Below the pieces are notes generated by a model that saw only the letters and a list, made by a program, of their open reading frames with translations, was not told where the DNA came from and made no database searches. The translations under genes and the position numbers were made by a program. A stretch of DNA of 64,000 bases from Puccinellia tenuiflora. Lineage: Eukaryota; Streptophyta; Magnoliopsida; Poales; Poaceae. Each line of letters begins with the position of its first letter. The first letter of the stretch is position 1. The stretch is from assembly GCA_012064385.1 (NCBI GenBank), contig QRDG01000827.1, positions 248,001 through 312,000 of the forward strand, in the 5' to 3' direction. This document shows positions 12,768 through 23,188 of the stretch, in pieces.

Positions 12768-13155
12768 CATAGTTTTAAAAACCGGACCGGCGGTTCGACC
12801 GGAAAAAACCAGAACCAGCCCCTTGTCCGGTTTTTTTAACGTGGATTGGTCTTTTAGTAAAAAACCGGAGAAATAATTCATAAAATGATGCTTAACCAGG
12901 GATTCGAACCCTTGACCTGCAGCAAACGCATGCTATAGGCCCAATAACCAATTGGGCAGGCAACAATTAGTGATATATTACTGGATGCATCTTATAATAT
13001 CGGTATTTATCTGATATAAGGTCAATATTTTTCAAAATTAGCTTAAATATTCCGGTTTTTTGTCTCCAATAAACCGATGAACGCCGGTTCGACCGGTGAA
13101 AACCAGAACCGACGGCCTCGCCGGTTTGAATGTCGGTCCGGTTTTTTAAACTATG
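12768..13155. mobile_element. hAT-like MITE with CATAGTTT...CCGGACCGG ends
   Basis: The left end (CATAGTTTTAAAAACCGG, then ACCGG) and the reverse complement of the right end (CATAGTTTAAAAAACCGG, then ACCGG) form a 23-bp near-perfect TIR. The flanks cgagtaag (12760-12767) and cgaacagg (13156-13163) match at 5 of 8 positions, suggesting an aged 8-bp duplication as made by hAT elements. Inner ggttcgaccgg motifs are reiterated. It has no coding capacity and interrupts the left TIR of the giant MULE. Confidence 0.75.
12894..12962 (-). ncRNA. tRNA-like module inside the MITE (not a functional tRNA)
   Basis: On the minus strand there is a perfect Pol III B-box-like GGTTCGAATCC (12900-12910) and, upstream, GCCCAATTGGTTA resembling the D-arm/A-box region. 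The spacing is compatible with a tRNA anticodon arm. No intact acceptor stem could be paired and the module sits inside a TIR element, so it is a tRNA-derived remnant. Confidence 0.5.
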
Positions 13156-13976
13156 CGAACAGGGCTTGTCGGCTTCACTGACGCCAAGCAGGCCTTATCG
13201 GCTACGCCCACGCCGAGCAGGTCGCGGATAAGGCCGGGCCCAGCCTGCGGTGCACCCTGTCAGCCTGCATGGCCTGCAGTCGGCCACGCCGAAGCCGAGT
13301 AGTTAATCGGCGTCACTCACGCCGAGAGGTGCCTCGGTCTTGAGGCCGCGCCCCTGCCGCTCCTCCTCTTCCTTTCTTCTTGCTCCCTCGACTCCTTCCT
13401 CTCTCTCTCTCTCCTCCGTTTTCCACTCAAAAAAATCATCCAAAAAGCCGTAGGCAGATAGGGAAGCTTCGATCCGTTGATGGGCTAGATCTTGGAGGTG
13501 ATTTGGTGGTGGTATTTGGGGGCAACGATGGATATCTAGTGGAGCTTGGTGTTGTGATAGCCTGAGGTTCGTGCTCTTATGTAGTGGTGCTACGTGGTGG
13601 TGTTAGTGGTGGTGCTGTTGCGGCGATTTAGGGCACGCTTCAAGGGTAAATTTTTTGATAGATTGGTTATTGTATGTTAGTTTAAAATTTGATTATTCGT
13701 TAGTAGTGTAAATATTTTGTTAGTGCCGGTTGGGGTAACGGTCGTGTAGTATAGTGGTTATTGTATGTTAGTTTAAAAATTGATTATTCATAAGTACTGT
13801 ATATATTTTGTTAGTGCCGGTCCATTATTTGGGGGCAACGGTCGTGTAGTACAGATATATATAGAGTTGGTCGTATAAATTATTTGGTCTGGTAGTTATA
13901 TTATAGACGGTAATATTTACTAATTTAGTATTATTTGGCCAGTAGTTGACGACTCTTTTTTTTTAGGGAAGCAGAG

Positions 13977-15722
13977 ATGTCTAATTTAGTAAGATGTATC
14001 TTTTACTACAGTTCGGGTACTGTCCTAACAAATGCTAAGGGAGTTGCTTTGAGTGAGTTTCAGTTTGTGGACATGGATCTGACTGCCCCTCAAACATGGT
14101 CCATTAGTGAGTTGAAGGACTGGTTGACTGGAAGTTTAGGGCTTAATCCCTCAATATACACCGTCGGTGTGCATGCACTATGGACCAAGTCAAGAACCAA
14201 CATTTTCTTTTATTTGAGGCTGATAGAAGAGACATGTCGCCTTAGTGCTTCCCGTTGAGAAGGAAATCAATCCTCCTGAAGGAGAGGGTGAGTACGATCC
14301 TAGCGAGAACAGTGAAGATATGCATCACTCAGTGTCAAATTATGGAGGTCGTGGTTACGAATCAGGACCGAGTTGTCAGGTGGGTGGAGGACATGGTGAT
14401 AGCGGCGAGGCAGACAGTGGCGAGGCCGCTAGTGGCGAGGCAGATGCGGATGAGGAGTTAGACTGGCAAATGCAGAACCAGATGGAAGAAGAAGATACAG
14501 ATGGTGAAAGTAATAATGCCAATGGTTCTGATGAGTCTGATGAAGAACAGGAGTTGCATATTCCTCGCTCATGAAATCAGGACTTCACTAATGCAATGAC
14601 TGTGAATGATGGCCACCATTCCGCCTGGCAATATCACCAGAACAACATGGCCACAGGTGCTCGATATCAAGACAAGCAACATCTGAAGGACGCAATCATT
14701 CACTGGGCAATTTCCACTAAAAGTGTTTTAAACACCACTGTGTCAAGTAAGAAATATGTGACAATAGAGTGCGAAGACATTAATTGTCCTGGAAGGGCGC
14801 ATGGGTATCTCCCTAAGTATGACACAAGTTGGGTCGTGAGTGAATTGGTACTGCACACATGTCGTATTACAAGTATCCCCCAAGATCATCACAACTTTTC
14901 TTCCACTCTTATTGCTCGGATGATGTACACGAAGATTGTGGAGAGCAAATCAATGGAAGTGAAGGCTATTATTCATAAAGTGGGCGTCAGGTGGGGTTAC
15001 AATATTTCGTATGGCATTGCTTGTAGGGCTAAGCAGACTACGCTTGAGATCAGATTTGGGTCTTTCTTTGACTCATACGACTCTCTGGTCCGTCTCCTCC
15101 ACACACTGCAGGCCCGAAATCCAGGAACCTATGTTGACATCAAACACTTTCTGATGCCCGAGTTCCCAACTGTTAAGGTGCTGCATCGAGTGTTCTGGTC
15201 TTTCGGTGTATGCATTGAAGCTTTTAGTCATTGTCGACCAGTGATATGCGTTGATGGCACATTTCTCACTGGCAAGTATAGGGGTCAGATTTTGACAGCC
15301 ATTGGTCAAGACGGGAACAATCAGGTCATCCCACTCGCATTTGTCTTTGTGGAGAGTGAGAACACTACAAGTTGAAAATAGTTGTCGTGCATGATAAGCC
15401 GAATGTGTGCATTCTTCATGACAGGCATGCAGGTATACTGAATGCGATTAATTCATTAACAAATCCGGGTCCTAAGGAACAAACCCCATGGCTAGATTTG
15501 CAGAGCCGTTGGTGCATGCGCCATCTGGGGGCCAATTTTTATTCGCGGTTCAGACATAAGAGCCTTATGAATGTATTCAAAAAACTATGCAAGCAGAAGC
15601 AAGAATGGAAGTACAATGTTATACATGGGTACTTGAATGACTTTACTAAGAAACATGCAAGGTTGAGGAGAGAGGCAAAAAAAGCAGCTGTAGAAGCACA
15701 TGCAGCAGCAGTGGCTTCACAG
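13977..15722 (+). pseudogene. MuDR-type MULE transposase, 5' part, broken
   Basis: The N-terminal segment (13977-14258) is followed after a frameshift by an acidic Glu/Asp/Gly-rich linker (14245-14574) that ends at a TGA. The long ORF at 14596-15375 (259 aa) has the MuDR DNA-binding-like segment (KQHLKDAIIHWAI, then CPGRAHGY, a Cys-containing pattern) and the start of the MULE DDE domain, VICVDGTFLTGKYRGQILTAI with the first catalytic Asp. A stop and small loss after SENTTS separate it from 15372-15725, which holds VCILHDRHAGILNAI (second catalytic Asp) and WCMRHLGANF. At SQ (15722) a gypsy element is inserted; the transposase resumes at 23189. It would bind TIRs and cut and paste the MULE if intact. 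Several stops and frameshifts make it non-functional. Confidence 0.92.
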
Positions 15723-17693
15723 TGATCGCGGATGATGATAGCGTTGGGTAGTGCCCCAAGCGAAGGCGTGGATGTAGTAAGTAGCAGTTTTCCCTCGTTA
15801 AATGAACCGAGGTTTATCGAACCAGTAGGACTTTGAAATCAACAACGAGGTGAACCTTGACGATATCTGGCGCTTAATCGTGAATGGACGTGATTCTGCA
15901 CACACTCAAACAATTACTTTGCCCCCAACGGGGGAAAGGTTGTTAATCTTTCCGGTATGGTAAAAACAAAGCGGTTAAACGTATAGTGTAGTGGATAAAA
16001 TTATGGAAACGGACCAGAGGAGTAATGATGATGAAAAACAAGTAAATGAGGTTGTAAACAATGTAAAAAGATGGACCGGGGGCCATGGGTTCACTAGTGG
16101 AGTCTCTCAAATAGATAAAACCAGTGTTGGATTAGGCGGCGCCTAGGCAACGATTAAGCACGCTTAGGCACTAGGGGGTGGGCAAACGCCTCGCCTAGGG
16201 CATAAACGGAACTCTAGGCAGTGCAACCAATAAATTGTCTTCTGTAGCCAGAAATCATGTCATATTACACCGAAGAACCAAATGGGCCATAATCGCAGTT
16301 CTTGGTAGTATACTTATTTATATGGTCTAAATTATCGTTTATAGATAAATAATAACCCAAATACGCACATGATGGAACAAATTATATGTCCGCCTAGGCT
16401 ACGCCTAGAGCACTTAATCATCGCCTAGGCGCTAGGCGACTGCCCACCGCCCCGCCTACGCCTAGCGCTTTTGGCAACCTTGGATAAAACACTCATATGA
16501 TGGGTAAACAAATTACAGCTAGGCAATTGACAAGATTATGACACAAAATTAATCTAGCTATGACAAAGAGTACATGGTAATATTTATGTAGGCATCACGA
16601 CAAGGAACAAAGACCGTTGAGTCCAACTGCATCTTTGTCTAAAAAGTCTACTGTGGGATCGCTATCCAACCTCTCACCCATCGGTATTAAGTTGCAAGTA
16701 ACATACATTTGCATTAAGTAAAGTGCATGAAGTAAGTAATATTAAACATCAAATAGACTTTAACACCGTTGTTTTACCCTTAGTAGCAACAGCACACCCT
16801 CGCCCTTAGACGTTTCTGTCACTCATGCCCAGGAACAAAAGGGGGCATGAACCCACTATCTAGCATAAATACTCCCTCTTGGAGACATACATAATTACTT
16901 GGCCAAAGCAACTACACACATCAGAGAGCATGCAAGAACATAAATGAACACATAAGAATCATGCACAATCTGATCATAACTTCATAATCCATCGGATCCC
17001 AGCAAACACATCACATAGCATTACAATAGTCGATCTTGATCATGTTAGGCAGCTCACAAGATCATAATACATGAAGCACAAGGGTGAGAGACTACCATCT
17101 AGCTACTGCCATGGACCCATGGTCCAAGGTGGAACTACTCACAAATCATCCCGGAGGAAGGCATGGCGATGAAGAGCCCTCCGGGATCGATCTCCCATCC
17201 GGCAGGGTGCCAGGATCAGCTTCAGAATCACCCCCGAACTAGGGTTTATGGTGGCGGCAACTCAGGATGACTTCTCTGGAAAATAATGGCTGCTCTGAGC
17301 GTTTTAGGTTTTTAGTGATTTTATAGGCGTCGAGGGGGACCGAGGCGGTGCCCAGAGGGCAGGGGCGAGCCCCACCCATGGGTCCAGGTGGGGCCGTGGC
17401 CGCTGGCCGCCTCTGGCCCCTGGGTGGCCCCCCAGGTCGCCCTTTGGACTCCGACTCCATCTTGTCGAATAAAAATTCCCCGTAAATTTTCAGCGCAATC
17501 TGAGAATATTTCCTGTGGTAGATTTTCTAAAATACAAAAACAGCAAAAACAGGAAACTGGCACTAGGCATCTTGTCAATAGGTTAGTCCGACAAAATGCA
17601 TAAAATGATGTAATATGATATTAAAAACATGTGACAACATCACAAAACTAGCATGGAACAATCAAAAATTATAGATACGTTTGACACGTATCA
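15723..17693 (-). repeat. Element B 3' LTR (contains a hAT MITE)
   Basis: On the minus strand it runs from TGATACGTGTCAAACG (17693) to ...CATCCGCGATCA (15723). A TATA box is intact: CTATAAAATC on the minus strand at about 17317-17326. It is interrupted at 16122-16482 by a MITE. Confidence 0.92.
16122..16482. mobile_element. hAT-type MITE with perfect 8-bp target duplication
   Basis: 361 bp flanked by the perfect 8-bp duplication gataaaac (16114-16121, 16483-16490). The empty site exists in the other LTR copy near 21970. The termini CAGTGTTGG and CAAGGTTGC (reverse complement of the right end) fit hAT ends. The interior carries several copies of the palindrome-like cgcctaggcg / gcgcctaggc near both ends. 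It is non-coding. Confidence 0.93.
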
Positions 17694-17707
17694 GCATCCC
17701 CAAGCTT
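17694..17707 (-). promoter_or_regulatory. Element B polypurine tract
   Basis: On the minus strand AAGCTTGGGGATGC abuts the TG of the 3' LTR. It is the plus-strand primer region for reverse transcription. Identical 14-mers occur inside the element at 19670-19683 and 19727-19740. Confidence 0.85.
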
Positions 17708-19067
17708 AACTCCTACTCGTCCTCGAGTAGGTAAGTGATAACAAAAATAATTTTTGATGAGACATGTAACCAACACAAACTTGATCAAGATAGTAATGTA
17801 AAGCATAGGATATGAATGAAATGATCCAAAACAATTATCTATAGTTGATAGCAAGAAAGCAATGAATAACCAAGTTGAATTATCCAAGCATTTTTTTTCA
17901 TAAATAGTACGTTAGAGACATGAAAGCAATGAGATCAACATATTTGATAATTCTTAAAGGTAATGGTTCCTTGTCAAAAGTGTTTGAAAATCAACACAAA
18001 GGAAGATGCAATTTTTAGCAAAAGCTTCAACTTTCAACGTCTTATCTCATGGATAAAGTCAATACAAAGAATCATGTTTAATCATAATGATATAATATGA
18101 TCAACTGCATCCAGGGTCAACACAGTATGTTTGCTTGGTAGAGATAGAAGGAAAAGGAAAACTGACTCAACATTAAAGTAAAAGAAAGGCCCTTCGCAGA
18201 GGGAAGCAGGGATTAGTCATGTGCCAGAGCTTTTTAATTTTGTAAACAGAGATAAAAACAATTTTGAGCGGTGCATGCTTTCGTCAACGATTCCATAGCA
18301 AAGAAACTAGCTAGTCCCCCATAACAAGCAAGGCTTTTAGACTTTTGAGAGCGGCTGGTTTTAAAGGAATGAGGTCACTCCTCTTTTCTCCTTTGTTTCA
18401 CCACTAACCAATGTTTTGACTGGTTTCTCAGGTTTTCATTGTGCGGAGGAGAATGGTGAGTTATATATTTATATTTTGCTTAAGCCATCTCTCGGGTCAA
18501 ATTCAAGTGAGGACGTGAACCATCAACACCAGGTGAAAAGGGGAAATGACCTTGCTTGTCACAGGTTATAACTAGAGTCTCACCACTTCCTCATGAGCTT
18601 AAAAATCGAGACACAAAAGGGAAAATTTTGAAGTTTTAAAGGTAGCACATGAAAATTTTACTTGGAATGGTAGGAAATACCATGCATAGGTAGATATGGT
18701 GGACACAAATGGCAAAGATATTTCGCTCAGGGATTTGGATGCACGAGAAGTATTCCCTCTCAGTACGAAATTTTTGGGCTTAGCAGGATATCAAGCAAAC
18801 ATACGATGTTAACCGGTACAAGAATAAACATACAACATCAATTAATCATAAGCATAAGCCTTTACACCGTCTCCCTTGTTGACCAAACAATTCTTTTGGT
18901 GGAAAGATTAGCTTTAGAAATTAGCAACTACGAAGTACCACACAGTTTCAAGCTTTTAACTGTAGTTCTTTACTAATTAGTTTCCACATAAATAACCAGC
19001 AAGTTTAAACATTAATCTTAGTATTTCAAAACAATTGAGAAGCATCAAATATCCACACAATGATCTA

Positions 19068-19229
19068 CTCCCTCCGTATCAAAATATAAGATGTTTTGGA
19101 CTGTTTGCTTTCCATCCGTATCTAGACTTGTTTTAGTGCAAGATTTAAATGAACCTTATACTAAAACATGTCTAGATACGGATGGAAAGCAAATAGTCCA
19201 AAACATCTTATATTTTGATACGGAGGGAG
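19068..19229. mobile_element. Stowaway MITE, near-perfect inverted repeat
   Basis: 162 bp with ends CTCCCTCCGTATCAAAATAT in inverted copies at both sides and TA target duplications (19066-19067, 19230-19231). Almost the whole element is self-complementary (gtccaaaacatcttat arms; gatacggatggaaagc arms), so it would form one long hairpin. This is typical Mariner-type Stowaway, inserted in the interior of element B. Confidence 0.95.
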
Positions 19230-19656
19230 TACAAGACTATGCAGGCTTTTATTTCACTCCATTATCACATGGATAACATTTTGTTATTCTAACAATTGAA
19301 TCAATCAATAATAACTACTCTCCAACAAATATAAGTGAAGAACAAGAGAGTTTAAAATCAACAACTACCAGATCTAAACAAGATAAAAGCTAAAATCGAT
19401 AGCTTACTAGCAAACAAACAGTAGGTAAGAATACTCAAAAAGATATAAGCGAAGCAAATGAGCATTCAAACGAAAAAAGCGGAGTGTGTCTCTCTCCCAC
19501 ACAAATAGAGCTAGGATCCAACATGAATATGACTAGTAAACAAACAAAACAAAACTGAAATCAAAACAAAAAGACGCTCAAAGAATAGCACATAATATGT
19601 AAAGTGATAAAAACTTAGTTCAACAAAGACGACCTGATGATAGTCGATGAAGAGGA

Positions 19657-19740
19657 GGGGATGCCTTGGGCATCCCCAAGCTTAGATGCTTGAGTGTTCT
19701 TGATATTCAGAGGGGGTTCCATGGGGGCATCCCCAAGCTT
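19657..19740 (-). repeat. Internal PPT-like repeats with hairpin (element B)
   Basis: Two copies of the 14-mer identical to the terminal polypurine tract (plus strand gcatccccaagctt at 19670-19683 and 19727-19740). The first forms a perfect stem (GGGGATGCC, 3-nt loop, GGCATCCCC) at 19657-19677. The arrangement recurs in the elements at 35557 and 51748. Confidence 0.85.
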
Positions 19741-20375
19741 GAGCTCTAATCCATTATTCAATTTCTTCATCATCCTCTCTTTTGGAACTTAAAAACTCCC
19801 TTCACACAAAACTTCTCATAAACTGATAAGAGGGTTAGTGCTCATAAAATAAAATGCACATGTGTTCCACTTAGACATATTGCAAAAACTTGATTTAGCA
19901 TTTATCTACTGTTTACTATGCCTCAATGTGGTACTCCTCCAGAGAGTATCACACTTGACGATAATAAAAGAGGCGAATACAAAATAAAGGCCGAATCTGT
20001 CAAAAACTGAACAGTATGTAAAGATCGAATTTTTAGAGGCACTATTGTAGCTCAAATCAGAAAACTCAAAACTAACTAAATATAGATAAAAGTATCAGTC
20101 TTACTTTCAAAAATTTCCAGAAAAATATCACGTTCTGTGATATTTGGATTTTCGAACAGTGAAGGTCAAAAATCTGTTTCTGGACAGCAAAACAATACCT
20201 CGCACTTTCAATGCATTAGACGCTAAACTTGGCACAAAAAACCAAAAGAAAAAGATACAATGAAGTTGCTACAGAAGAAACAACTCCATGACTAAGGAAA
20301 ACTGAAAGGAAAAGGATAATGGGTTGCCTCCCAAAAGCGCTTTTCTTTAACGCCTTTTAGCTAGGAGCAATGATT

Positions 20376-20726
20376 TCAATGATGCTCTAATAAGAATAAG
20401 AGTTGACAAAAGAGAGCATCAAGAAACAAATACCAAACATATTTAAGCCTAACCCACTTCCTATGCATAGTCATCTTGTACGAAAATAATTCATTGGAGC
20501 ATAAAGCTAGTAGCATAGGAAGGCAAAGCAAGTGCAACTTCAAAACTTGTAACAAAAAGAGAGGTGTCTTAGTAACATGAGAACTCCAACAACCATATTT
20601 TCCTCTCTTATAATAATTTTCAGTAGCATTATGAACAAATTCAATGATGTAGCTATCACATAAAACATTTTTTACCATAAATATCAATTGGAGGCATAGA
20701 TAAAGGAGTATCATTAAATTCATCAC
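20376..20726 (-). CDS. Element B accessory ORF, C-terminal conserved block
   Basis: It encodes SYIIEFVHNATENYY, then CWSSHVTKTPLFLLQVLK, a hydrophobic stretch of about 20 residues (possible membrane segment), and TMHRKWVRLKYVW. The same block occurs in the element at 51748 (52396-52635: CWSSHVTKIPLFMLKVLK ... TMHTKWVRLKCVW) and, more diverged, at 43008-43328. I do not recognise the family; it is not gag, RT, protease or integrase. It probably belonged to one protein with the ORF just upstream on the minus strand (20756-21385). It is retrotransposon cargo. Confidence 0.6.
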   Translation of the reverse strand: MMNLMILLYLCLQLIFMVKNVLCDSYIIEFVHNATENYYKRGKYGCWSSHVTKTPLFLLQVLKLHLLCLPMLLALCSNELFSYKMTMHRKWVRLKYVWYLFLDALFCQLLFLLEHH

Positions 20727-20755
20727 AAATAACTATAGGAAAATCATTTGACAGT

Positions 20756-21385
20756 TTATTTTTTTTCTTTCTTGAGCCATGGAAGTTGTTGCATATCATA
20801 CAAAGTAAGAGTTAAAGAGTTACTTTCATTACAAGGTAGGTCCTCCTTTTGTTCCTCACTCTCCTCCTCTTTTTCACCTAATGGAATCTCAGTTTCAGCA
20901 ATTTCCTCCTCCATAGGTTCCTGCAAAGCATCGGTCTCCCCTTTTGGAGGAGAGACTTTCTTAACATATTCAGTAATATAATAATTATCATTGTAATTCT
21001 CAAAGCAATATTTTAGTATAGTAAGATTCTTAGTTTGATAACGAGCATTATCAATGTTCTCCAGCAAAGAAGCAATTTCATAGGCACCCTTAAAAGCAAC
21101 AAATTCTTCAATCTGTTCAACATCAAAGAAATCAAAATTTTCCCTAGCATAAGAAGCTAAGTTTTCATTTTCATTGTCCTGACATTGGAAGGGGAGGTGT
21201 GGAGTGCGCCTCCCACAAGAGCATTTTATATCATAGAGGAAACTTATATTTTCAGCATACAAGTTCACTGTTTTCAGAAATTCCCAAAGTTGTTTCCCTT
21301 TTTGCGACAAGCGGTGTTCCTTATAGTATTTTTGTTGATCTTCTGTAAAACCACAACAAGATCTAGTTTCAAAGAAATTAGCCAT
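20756..21385 (-). CDS. Element B accessory ORF, N-terminal part (unknown function)
   Basis: The open frame runs from 21562, but the conserved start is the Met at 21385 (MANFFETRS), because the related element at 35557-47196 has MVTFCETRS at the matching place (about 44139) and the upstream part lies in the primer-site leader. From that start it has 209 residues: an N-terminal block with GFTE..KYY.E.RLS.KGK.LW, a Cys/His-bearing block HLPFQC, GAYEIASLLENID, YNDN.YITE, an acidic stretch EEEIAET, and NESNSLTLTL near the end. It occupies the normal gag position after the primer site but I see no gag hallmarks such as a zinc knuckle. The function is unknown. Confidence 0.65.
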   Translation of the reverse strand: MANFFETRSCCGFTEDQQKYYKEHRLSQKGKQLWEFLKTVNLYAENISFLYDIKCSCGRRTPHLPFQCQDNENENLASYARENFDFFDVEQIEEFVAFKGAYEIASLLENIDNARYQTKNLTILKYCFENYNDNYYITEYVKKVSPPKGETDALQEPMEEEIAETEIPLGEKEEESEEQKEDLPCNESNSLTLTLYDMQQLPWLKKEKK

Positions 21386-21552
21386 TAAGAACAACCAAAG
21401 AACTAAGCATACTAATAAAACAGGATAAAAGACTACACTAATTTTTTTTAATTTGAAACAAGAAAATAAACTAAACGATAAATAAAACAAGCAAGATAAA
21501 AGCAAAGTAAAGTGATTGAGAGTATGAGACTCCCCTTGCTGTAGCTCCAAAG

Positions 21553-21570
21553 TCCCCGGCAACGGCGCCA
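21553..21570 (-). promoter_or_regulatory. Primer binding site, tRNA-Asp type (element B)
   Basis: The minus strand reads TGGCGCCGTTGCCGGGGA, complementary to the 3' end of plant tRNA-Asp. It begins 10 bases inside the 5' LTR. Confidence 0.9.
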
Positions 21571-21580
21571 GAAAACTGCT

Positions 21581-23183
21581 TGATTGCGGATGATGATAGC
21601 GTTGGGTAGTGCCCCAAGCGAAGGCGTGGATGTAGTAAGTAGCAGTTTTCTCTCGTTAAACGAACCGAGGTTTATCGAACCAGTAGGACTTTGAAATCAA
21701 CAACGAGGTGAACCTTGACGATCTCTGGCGCTTAATCGTCAACGAACGTGGACCTGCACACACTCAAACAATTACTTTGCCCCCAACGGCGGAAAGGTTG
21801 TCAATCTTTCCGGTCTGCTGAAAACAAAGCGGTTAAACGTATAGTGTAGTGAATGAAATTATGGAAACAAACCAGAGGAGTAATGATGATGAAAAACAAG
21901 TAAATGAGGTTGTAAACAATGTAAAAAGATGGACCGGGGGCCATGGGTTCACTAGTGGAGTCTCTCAAATAGATAAAACACTCATATGATGGGTAAACAA
22001 ATTACAGCTAGGCAATTGACAAGATTATGACACAAACTTAATCTAGCTATGACAAAGAGTACATGATAATATTTATGTAGGCATCACGACAAGGAACAAA
22101 GACCGTTGAGTCCAACTGCATCTTTGTCTAAAAAGTCCACCGTGGGATCGCTATCCAACCTGTCACCCATCGGTATTAAGTTGCAAGCAACAGACATTTG
22201 CATTAAGTAAAGCGCATGAAGTAAGCAATATTAAACATCAAATAGACTTTAACACCGCTGTTTTACCCTTAGTAGCAACAGTACACCCTCGCCCTTAGAC
22301 GTTTCTGTCACTCGTGCCCAGGAACAAAAGGGGGCATGAACCCACTATCTAGCATAAATACTCCCTCTTGGAGACATACATAATTACTTGGCCAAAGCAA
22401 CTACACACATCGGAGAGAATTGAAGAACATAAATGAACACATAAGATTCATGCACAATCTGATCATATCTTCATAATCAATCGGATCCCAGCAAACACAT
22501 CACATAGCATTACAATAGTCGATCTTGATCATGTTAGGCAGCTCACAAGATCATAATACATGAAGCACAAGGGTGAGAGACTACCATCTAGCTACTGCCA
22601 TGGACCCATGGTCCAAGGTGGAACTACTCACAAATCATCCCGGAGGAAGGCATGGCGATGAAAAGCCCTCCGGGATCGATCTCCCCTCCGGCAGGGTGCC
22701 GGGATCAGCTTCAGAATCACCCCCGAACTAGGGTTTATGGTGGCGGCAGCTCAGGATGACTTCTCTGGAAAATAATGGCCGCTCTGAGCGTTTTAGGTTT
22801 TTAGTGATTTTTTAGGCGTCGAGGGGGATCGTGGCGGTGCCCAGAGGGCAGGAGCGAGCCCCACCCGCGGGTCCAGGTGGGGCCGCGGCCGCTGGCCGCC
22901 TCTGGCCCCTGGGTGGGCCCCCAGGTCGCCCTTTGGATTCCGACTCCATCTTGTCGAATAAAAATTCCCCGTAAATTTTCAGCGTAATCCGAGAATATTT
23001 CCTATGGTAGATTTTCTAAAATACAAAAACAGCAAAAACACGAAACTGGCACTGGACATCTTGTCAATAGGTTAGTCCGACAAAATGCGTAAAAATGATG
23101 TAATATGATATTAAAAACATGTGACAACATCACAAAACTAACATGAAACAATAAAAAATTATAGATACGTTTGACACGTAACA
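21581..23183 (-). repeat. Element B 5' LTR
   Basis: 1603 bp, from TGTTACGTGTCAAACG (23183, minus strand) to ...CATCCGCAATCA (21581). Where the 3' LTR has CTATAAAATC, this copy reads CTAAAAAATC, so its TATA box is damaged. Confidence 0.92.
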
Positions 23184-23188
23184 CACAG

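Larger units (their letters stand above)
12662..13345 (+). repeat. Left terminal inverted repeat of the giant MULE (MITE-interrupted)
   Basis: An A/T-rich outer portion (12662-12750) is followed by a GC-rich inner part made of cggcttcactgacgcc / gccgagcagg motifs (13165-13345). A hAT-like MITE at 12768-13155 splits it. Its partner is at about 49800-50131 in inverted orientation. Confidence 0.75.
15723..23183 (-). mobile_element. Two-LTR non-autonomous gypsy-like element (element B)
   Basis: It is flanked by the perfect 5-bp duplication cacag (15718-15722, 23184-23188), and the transposase reading continues across it. LTRs: 15723-17693 (3' LTR, 1602 bp without a MITE) and 21581-23183 (5' LTR, 1603 bp). 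The Asp-tRNA primer site is at 21553-21570 and the polypurine tract at 17694-17707. The 3.9-kb interior has no recognisable gag, protease, RT or integrase, only ORFs of unknown function. Hand counting gave about 18 substitutions in the first 390 bp of the LTR pair (about 4.6%), so the insertion is likely one to a few million years old at usual grass LTR rates. Confidence 0.93.

Noticed and set aside
12894..12962. A functional tRNA gene
   Set aside because: B-box and D-arm-like parts are present, but no acceptor stem pairs and the sequence is inside a MITE.
15723..23183. Hidden gag-pol in element B
   Set aside because: No zinc knuckle, protease, RT, RNase H or integrase motif in any frame of the 3.9-kb interior.
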